DNA of 9,728 nucleotides from Christensenella sp. UBA1750. GTDB lineage: Bacteria > Bacillota > Clostridia > Christensenellales > UBA1750. Shown in pieces: positions 6,035 to 9,728 of the stretch. The position numbers and the translations under genes are program-made. The stretch is from NCBI GenBank assembly GCA_002315655.1, contig DCHO01000032.1, forward strand, positions 34,042-43,769, read 5' to 3'. The notes under the pieces are model-generated. The model saw only the letters and a list, made by a program, of their open reading frames with translations, did not search any database and had not been told where the DNA came from. Every line of letters begins with the position of its first letter. Position 1 is the first letter of the stretch.

Positions 6035-6862
6035 TTATCCAAGCTTCTGTAAGGTCAGCGTCACGTTGTAATCCCTGCTCTCCCCCGGGTTTACCCACTG
6101 CGTAAACCTGTGCAGGTTCGCGGCGTTGGGCAGGTCGCACCAGGGCTCTACGCAGGTCGCGCCTTCAACCGTTGTGCATACCACCAGTACATTAAAGCAC
6201 TCATCATAGTCGCAGCGCACGGCAAAGCCGTCCACGGGATTTTCAACGGTGAAGAAGGTCGTCTTCGGCGTGTGGAAAACGTGATCCCAAACATCCGCTA
6301 AGTTCATATTCTGCGCCGCTTCGCCGCTGTCTGTATCGTTTAGGTAATCGTAATTGACGGTGAAAGAATGGTTCAGCTTCACGGCCTTTTTGTCTGTAGC
6401 CTTAAAGAACGGGTGCCAGCCGATGGCGTGGGGCAGAGGCTTTACGCCGGTGTTGGTGACGTTCGCCAGAAGCTTGATGCCGTTTTCGGTCAGTTTGTAG
6501 GTCACTTCCAGCCGGAAGGGATAAGGATACTGAGTGCTCATCCATGCTTCGTTGTTGGTCATGAACAGGGTGATGTAGTCCTCCCCCATATCTTTGATGC
6601 CGAAGGCGGCATTCTTGCACAGCCCGTGCATGGGCATTCCGTATTCCTTGCCGTCCACAACGTAGCAGTCACCCTTTGTGGCGCTGGGGTACGGGAACAT
6701 GAGCGGCACGCCGCCCGCCAGCATGGGATGGAGCCGCAGCTCGCCCGCATTCATGCGAAGGGTCTCCACGCCGTTTACTTTGAGGGACACAAGCATCCCG
6801 CCGTTGTCCGGCGCGATGACAGCTTCAATGTTCTTGTTGGAAATCGTATAGGTTCTGGGCAT
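6035..6862 (-). CDS. Aldose 1-epimerase family protein (mutarotase-like)
   Basis: 275-residue cytosolic protein of the galactose-mutarotase-like superfamily, in the shorter group of aldose-1-epimerase-related proteins (about 270-300 residues). Residues of the expected active site are visible: H79 in MPMHGL, H150 in AIGWHPFF, and the catalytic-base glutamate E239 in CVEPWCDLP. GVPLMFPYPS (51-60) fits the substrate-contact loop of the family. It would interconvert alpha and beta anomers of a sugar or sugar phosphate. The start ATG at 6862 has GAGG 9 nt upstream. It is the first gene of the operon, about 26 nt from the predicted transcription start, and its stop codon is 1 nt from the ogt start. 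Which sugar it uses is not evident; I do not assign galM because that name is reserved for the longer galactose mutarotase branch. Confidence 0.9.
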   Translation of the reverse strand: MPRTYTISNKNIEAVIAPDNGGMLVSLKVNGVETLRMNAGELRLHPMLAGGVPLMFPYPSATKGDCYVVDGKEYGMPMHGLCKNAAFGIKDMGEDYITLFMTNNEAWMSTQYPYPFRLEVTYKLTENGIKLLANVTNTGVKPLPHAIGWHPFFKATDKKAVKLNHSFTVNYDYLNDTDSGEAAQNMNLADVWDHVFHTPKTTFFTVENPVDGFAVRCDYDECFNVLVVCTTVEGATCVEPWCDLPNAANLHRFTQWVNPGESRDYNVTLTLQKLG

Positions 6863-6871
6863 AAGATTTTT

Positions 6872-6875
6872 CCTC
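6872..6875 (-). promoter_or_regulatory. Shine-Dalgarno site (GAGG) of the first operon gene
   Basis: GAGG lies 9 nt before the ATG at 6862, in a short A/T-rich leader of about 25 nt. It supports that start. Confidence 0.65.
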
Positions 6876-6894
6876 GCTTTATCAGATTTGCTTT

Positions 6895-6924
6895 AGTATA
6901 TCACAATTCCGACAAAAAAGGCAA
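6895..6924 (-). promoter_or_regulatory. Extended -10 promoter of the carbohydrate operon
   Basis: Reading on the minus strand, a -35-like TTGCCT (6924-6919; 4 of 6 to consensus) is followed by an 18-nt spacer and TATACT (6900-6895; 5 of 6). TG-A stands just before the hexamer, giving an extended -10. Transcription would start near 6888. The -35 lies in the descending arm of the preceding gene's terminator, so termination and initiation share bases. I see no clear operator palindrome next to it. Confidence 0.65.
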
Positions 6925-6945
6925 ATGCGCATTTTCGCATCTGCC
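6914..6945 (-). terminator. Intrinsic terminator of the metallophosphatase-like gene
   Basis: In the minus-strand RNA, 6945-6936 pairs with 6929-6920 to form a 10-bp stem with one G-U pair. The loop is 6 nt and six U residues (6919-6914) follow. It starts 7 nt after the gene's stop codon. This is a textbook Rho-independent terminator and separates this gene from the downstream sugar operon. Confidence 0.88.
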
Positions 6946-6952
6946 ATTTTTC

Positions 6953-8038
6953 TTATTGCTTCTTCTTTTCCTTCTTCTTGTAGGCAAGAACGATGATGCC
7001 CACCGTGACTGCCGTGATGCACACCACAAGCAGAATGAACTTCTGCGCGGCGGGCATGGATTTACGGGTCTTCGCTTCGGTCGGCTCGGCATTCTCATCA
7101 ACGGGCGTATAGTCCGTATTGATGACTTCCTCAATGGTCTCCGATGCGGCGATCTCGCCAAAGTCCGCAGCGGTCATGGTGGAGGGGGTGAGCGCCTTGA
7201 AGCCTAAATACCCCGCGACCACCTCGATCACGGACATGGAGCCGGAATCGGGCGTCAGGTTAAAGACACAGGTGTTGGTGCCATTCACGACGGTGCCGTT
7301 GTCCAGAATATCCCCTTCCGCTGTGTTGCTGTCCAGGATCAGGTTGATCCAGGGGCAGTTCGTACCCAGGAACAGCGGCGTGTAATCGCTCTCAAATCCC
7401 AGGGAGGTCAGCGCGATAAAGCAATTGCAGCCCTTTTCCAACATTTCCTCATAGTAAATGTTGGCGATGGGAACCGGGTTGTAAACGTTGTCGTTTTCGG
7501 TTTCCTCGGGGTACATTTCCAGAATGTCCGGCGAGATCAGGCCGATGATGCCGACGGTCAGCCCGTCGATCTCCACGATGGTATAGGGCTCGTAGTAAAG
7601 CTCGCCGTCCCCGCGCAGCCAGTTGGCGCACAGCAGCGGGAAATCCGCTTTGGCTGCCAGCTCCTGCAGCCTCTCCTTGCCCAGCGCGGCGTCCTTCACG
7701 CCGATCCCAGCCGCGTCATAGCCCACCGCCTTCATGAGCTTGATGACCTTTTCGGGGTCTTCGTCACCCAGCGTGTTGCCCGCGTCCAGCATCAGCATAT
7801 TGACGTCTTCGCTCTGCATATCCATCAGCCCCTTGAGCTTGGCAAACCCGATGTGGCTGTTGTCATTTTTCATGACACCATTCATGTCCGCCGTGAAGAA
7901 CACGGCAAAGTCCACATTGATGTCCTCGATGGTCGCCTCATCCGCAGAAGATGCGGTATCATCGCCCTCGGCCAACACACTGACAGGCATCAGCATCAGA
8001 ATCAGGCAAAGAAAAATCATAAAAACCTTTTTCAGCAT
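6953..8038 (-). CDS. Secreted, membrane-anchored 5'-nucleotidase/metallophosphatase-like protein with degenerate active site
   Basis: 361-residue type I membrane protein. Residues 1-23 form a signal peptide (two lysines, hydrophobic core, likely cut after VLA). Residues 40-285 resemble the N-terminal domain of UshA-like 5'-nucleotidases: FFTADMNG (47-54) for the usual TNDxHG, IGFAKLKGLMD (63-73), LMLDAGNT (82-89) for LLLDAGDT, and VGYDAAGIGVKD (105-116) for the block that normally ends GNHE. Then come LAAKADFPLLCANW and a VGIIGLISPD strand (162-171). The His of the first motif, the second Asp of DAGDT and the Asn-His of GNHE are all changed, and no HxH motif is seen later. Metal-dependent catalysis is therefore doubtful. 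A Thr/Pro/Glu-rich linker (about 306-328) leads to a membrane helix (332-352) and a lysine-rich tail. The ATG at 8038 is preceded by AAAGGAG (11 nt) and GGAG (4 nt). It is monocistronic, with its own promoter and terminator. A binding or structural cell-surface role is possible; function unknown. Confidence 0.8.
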   Translation of the reverse strand: MLKKVFMIFLCLILMLMPVSVLAEGDDTASSADEATIEDINVDFAVFFTADMNGVMKNDNSHIGFAKLKGLMDMQSEDVNMLMLDAGNTLGDEDPEKVIKLMKAVGYDAAGIGVKDAALGKERLQELAAKADFPLLCANWLRGDGELYYEPYTIVEIDGLTVGIIGLISPDILEMYPEETENDNVYNPVPIANIYYEEMLEKGCNCFIALTSLGFESDYTPLFLGTNCPWINLILDSNTAEGDILDNGTVVNGTNTCVFNLTPDSGSMSVIEVVAGYLGFKALTPSTMTAADFGEIAASETIEEVINTDYTPVDENAEPTEAKTRKSMPAAQKFILLVVCITAVTVGIIVLAYKKKEKKKQ

Positions 8039-8049
8039 AGCACTCCATA

Positions 8050-8056
8050 CTCCTTT
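8050..8056 (-). promoter_or_regulatory. Shine-Dalgarno site (AAAGGAG) before the metallophosphatase-like gene
   Basis: AAAGGAG is 11 nt before the ATG at 8038, slightly far; a second GGAG (8046-8043) is 4 nt before it. An out-of-frame ATG at 8048 lies between. The signal peptide begins properly at 8038, which settles the start in favour of that codon over the in-frame TTG at 8068. Confidence 0.6.
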
Positions 8057-8076
8057 ATGCAGGATCAATCTCTTTT

Positions 8077-8104
8077 ATTATACATTTTTTAGCCGTCATT
8101 GCAA
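8077..8104 (-). promoter_or_regulatory. Sigma-A-type promoter of the metallophosphatase-like gene
   Basis: A perfect TATAAT (8082-8077 on the minus strand) is preceded by a 16-nt spacer and TTGCAA (8104-8099; 4 of 6). The expected transcription start is near 8070, giving a leader of about 30 nt. The rest of the 109-nt gap up to 8177 holds a weak 7-8-bp inverted repeat (8122-8128 with 8149-8155, 20-nt loop) but no strong terminator for the upstream glycosyltransferase gene. Confidence 0.7.
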
Positions 8105-8177
8105 GGAAAGGTTTTATGAACAGGCAAAAGAACGCATCCCGACCTTGCTTTGCCTTCCACAGAAGCCCTCATTTGCA

Positions 8178-9122
8178 CTAAAAATTGATTCTTTCCTCCT
8201 CGATCACCAGAGGCCGGTTCATGATCCTGCTGTTCATCGCCATGACGTACTCACCCAGAAAGCCTAAGAACGCCAGCTGAACCCCGCCCATGAAGAAAAG
8301 CGCGATGATGATGGGCGCATAGCCCGCAGAGAAAAAGTTCCAGAACAGCAGTTTTCCGATGAGATACACAAGGCCAATCAGGAAGCTGATCCCCGCAATG
8401 AGGAATCCCCCGAAGGTCGCCAGCCGCAGCCCCGCCTTGGTGTAGCTTGTGAAGCTCAACATGGCCGCATCATACAGGCTGTACCAGTTGTTTTTGGTCT
8501 TTCCTGCCCGGCGCTTGGGCTGCGTGTATTCGATCTCCTTGCGCTCCGGCCCCAATTCCGCCACAATGCCGCGGATAAAGGGCGTGGGGTCGCGCAGCGA
8601 ACGAAGCGTCTCGATAAAGCTCCTGTCATAAAGCCCGAACCCGGTGAACTGCTCGATCTGCTCGCAGCTGCTCATCTTTCTGATGAGCTTGTAATACCGC
8701 CCGCGCAGCCAGTACACAAGTCGGCTCTCCTCGCTGCGGGTCTTGATGCCGATGACGATCTTATACCCCTTTTCCCATTCCGCAATGAATTTCGGGATCA
8801 GCTCCACCGGGTCCTGAAAGTCCGCGCAGATCGTGATCGTGCAATCCCCGGAGGTCTGTGTCATGCCGTAATACGGGCTATTGAACTGCCCGAAATTCTT
8901 CACATTGAAGATCGCCCTGACGTTCTGATCCTCCGCGCAGATGCCGCGAATGATCTCCCGCGTCCGATCTCCGCTTTTGTTGTCAATAAAGAGAATCTCA
9001 TAATCATAATCCGGGCAGCTTGTTCTCAGTTCGTCCCGCACCGCCTCATAGATCGCCCGTGCATTCTCCTCCTCGTTGTAGCACGGAATCATGACGGAGA
9101 TCGTCTTTTTCTCACTGTTCAT
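8178..9122 (-). CDS. GtrB-like membrane-anchored family 2 glycosyltransferase
   Basis: 314-residue GT2 enzyme of the dolichol-phosphate-mannose-synthase-like / GtrB group, which typically moves a sugar from a nucleotide donor to undecaprenyl phosphate on the inner face of the membrane. The GT-A domain runs from about residue 6 to 230. It shows SVMIPCYNEEEN (9-20), the nucleotide-binding strand LFIDNKSGDRT (44-54), NVKNFGQFNSPYYG (73-86), and the metal-site block ADFQDP (100-105). TGFGLYDR is at 160-167. Two membrane helices follow at about 233-257 and 267-290, and EYVMAMNSRIMNRP (291-304) is a usual C-terminal element. Length is normal (300-330). I chose the ATG at 9122, with GAGG 9 nt upstream; an in-frame GTG at 9137 is less likely. 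The start overlaps the end of the epimerase/dehydratase gene by 11 nt, so the two are co-translated and probably serve one surface polysaccharide pathway. Confidence 0.92.
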   Translation of the reverse strand: MNSEKKTISVMIPCYNEEENARAIYEAVRDELRTSCPDYDYEILFIDNKSGDRTREIIRGICAEDQNVRAIFNVKNFGQFNSPYYGMTQTSGDCTITICADFQDPVELIPKFIAEWEKGYKIVIGIKTRSEESRLVYWLRGRYYKLIRKMSSCEQIEQFTGFGLYDRSFIETLRSLRDPTPFIRGIVAELGPERKEIEYTQPKRRAGKTKNNWYSLYDAAMLSFTSYTKAGLRLATFGGFLIAGISFLIGLVYLIGKLLFWNFFSAGYAPIIIALFFMGGVQLAFLGFLGEYVMAMNSRIMNRPLVIEEERINF

Positions 9123-9728
9123 CGGTTTTTTCCTCACATTTTTCCTTTTCCCACATCCAGGCGATGGTTTGCCGGATGCCGTCGGTGAATCGGGTCTCGG
9201 GTGTCCAGCCTGTGTCTCTCTGCAAGACGGAAATGTCCGCCTGCAGTGCCATCACCTGTTTGTCCGCATAGGGAATTTCACCAAAGCCCAAGGGCAATGC
9301 AGGGTCAATGGCATCGCGTAGTTCTTCCACATACTTTTTTAAGGGTCTTGCCTCCCCGCTGCCTAAGGGATAGACTGCTCCGTCCCGTCCGCGCAAGGCC
9401 ATGGCATAAAGCGCCCGCGCCGCATCCACGGAATACAGATAGTCCCATATCTGCTCCCCGGCCGTCAGCGCAGGGCATTCCCGACAGAGCAGCTTCCGAA
9501 TCGTACCGCTGATCATTGAACCTTCCCCGTCGCATGGCCCGTACACACTCAAGATGCGCGCCCAGATGTGGTCAATACCTAACTTTTTGCATTCCACCCT
9601 GCTCATCTGCCCCGCGCAAAGCTTCGCCATCCCATAGCCGTTTTCGGGAAAGCACGGCGTATTCTGGCGCAAAGCCCCTTCGCCCCTTCCGTATTCCGCC
9701 TGACTTCCCGCCCCCACGAACACGCAGC
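9112..9728 (-). CDS. NAD-dependent sugar epimerase/dehydratase, extended SDR (partial, N-terminus outside window)
   Basis: About 204 C-terminal residues are visible; the reading frame runs open into the right edge, so the Rossmann GxxGxxG and the true start lie beyond 9728. Counting from the GTG at 9723, FVGAGSQAEYG (2-12) holds the catalytic Ser region, and NGYGMAK (28-34) gives the YxxxK pair (Y30, K34). ILSVYGPCDG follows the usual RxxxVYGP substrate loop, and WDYLYSVDAARAL matches the conserved DYLYVDDxA block of nucleotide-sugar epimerases and dehydratases. Full-length relatives have about 290-310 residues, so roughly 100 are missing. The protein likely modifies a nucleotide-linked sugar (CDP- or dTDP-deoxyhexose type). 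Its stop overlaps the start of the GtrB-like gene by 11 nt, tying it to a cell-surface glycan pathway. The exact sugar cannot be assigned from this fragment. Confidence 0.88.
   Translation of the reverse strand, partial: CVFVGAGSQAEYGRGEGALRQNTPCFPENGYGMAKLCAGQMSRVECKKLGIDHIWARILSVYGPCDGEGSMISGTIRKLLCRECPALTAGEQIWDYLYSVDAARALYAMALRGRDGAVYPLGSGEARPLKKYVEELRDAIDPALPLGFGEIPYADKQVMALQADISVLQRDTGWTPETRFTDGIRQTIAWMWEKEKCEEKTDEQ
9132..9135 (-). promoter_or_regulatory. Shine-Dalgarno site (GAGG) of the GtrB-like gene
   Basis: GAGG lies 9 nt before the ATG at 9122, inside the last codons of the upstream epimerase/dehydratase gene. It supports the ATG rather than the in-frame GTG at 9137, which would overlap this site. 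Confidence 0.65.

Noticed and set aside
6368..7207. Plus-strand open frame of 279 codons spanning the aldose epimerase gene, the intergenic terminator and the end of the metallophosphatase-like gene
   Set aside because: It is antisense to two well-supported genes and crosses their promoter and terminator. Its translation shows no family pattern. It is explained by codon bias of the opposite strand.
8122..8155. Inverted repeat AGGCAAA / TTTGCCT as a terminator of the glycosyltransferase gene
   Set aside because: The stem is only 7-8 bp with a 20-nt loop and no U run on the minus strand. It is too weak to call a terminator, though a minor role is possible.

Overview
All ten recognisable genes lie on the minus strand, so the window is read from right to left. 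The organism is most likely a Clostridia-type Firmicute, probably an anaerobic, plant-glycan-using gut or environmental lineage. The reasons are strong AGGAGG-type ribosome binding sites, A/T-rich sigma-A-like promoters between moderately GC-rich genes, and the mix of small carbohydrate-active enzymes. This is inference; no 16S or marker gene is present.

Layout in transcription order. (1) 9728-8178: the end of a surface-glycan operon, with the C-terminal two thirds of an NAD-dependent sugar epimerase/dehydratase (cut by the window edge) overlapping a GtrB-like membrane glycosyltransferase. (2) 8104-6914: a one-gene unit with its own promoter and an intrinsic terminator. It encodes a secreted, membrane-anchored protein with the fold signature of 5'-nucleotidases/metallophosphatases but with most metal-binding motifs altered. 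(3) 6924-125: a seven-gene carbohydrate operon starting at an extended -10 promoter. The order is aldose epimerase, Ogt (O6-alkylguanine-DNA alkyltransferase), Gfo/Idh/MocA oxidoreductase, GH28-like beta-helix protein, hydroxypyruvate-isomerase-like TIM barrel, an intergenic hairpin, and two tandem GH99-like/WbsX-type proteins of exactly 370 residues each. A hairpin just after the last stop codon (90-115) may mark the mRNA 3' end.

How the genes may work together: the glycan-acting proteins of unit 3 have no signal peptides, so they should act in the cytosol on imported oligosaccharides. GH28-like and GH99-like proteins would cleave glycosidic bonds, the aldose epimerase would equilibrate anomers, and the Gfo/Idh/MocA and Hyi-like enzymes would oxidise and isomerise the released sugar. 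No transporter, kinase or regulator is in the window, so the substrate cannot be named.

The points most worth a second look are the degenerate membrane-anchored metallophosphatase-like protein, the mosaic tandem GH99-like pair behind an attenuator-like hairpin, and the DNA-repair gene ogt embedded in the sugar operon. No tRNA, rRNA, CRISPR array, insertion sequence or transposase was seen. No gene-free stretch exceeds about 125 bases.
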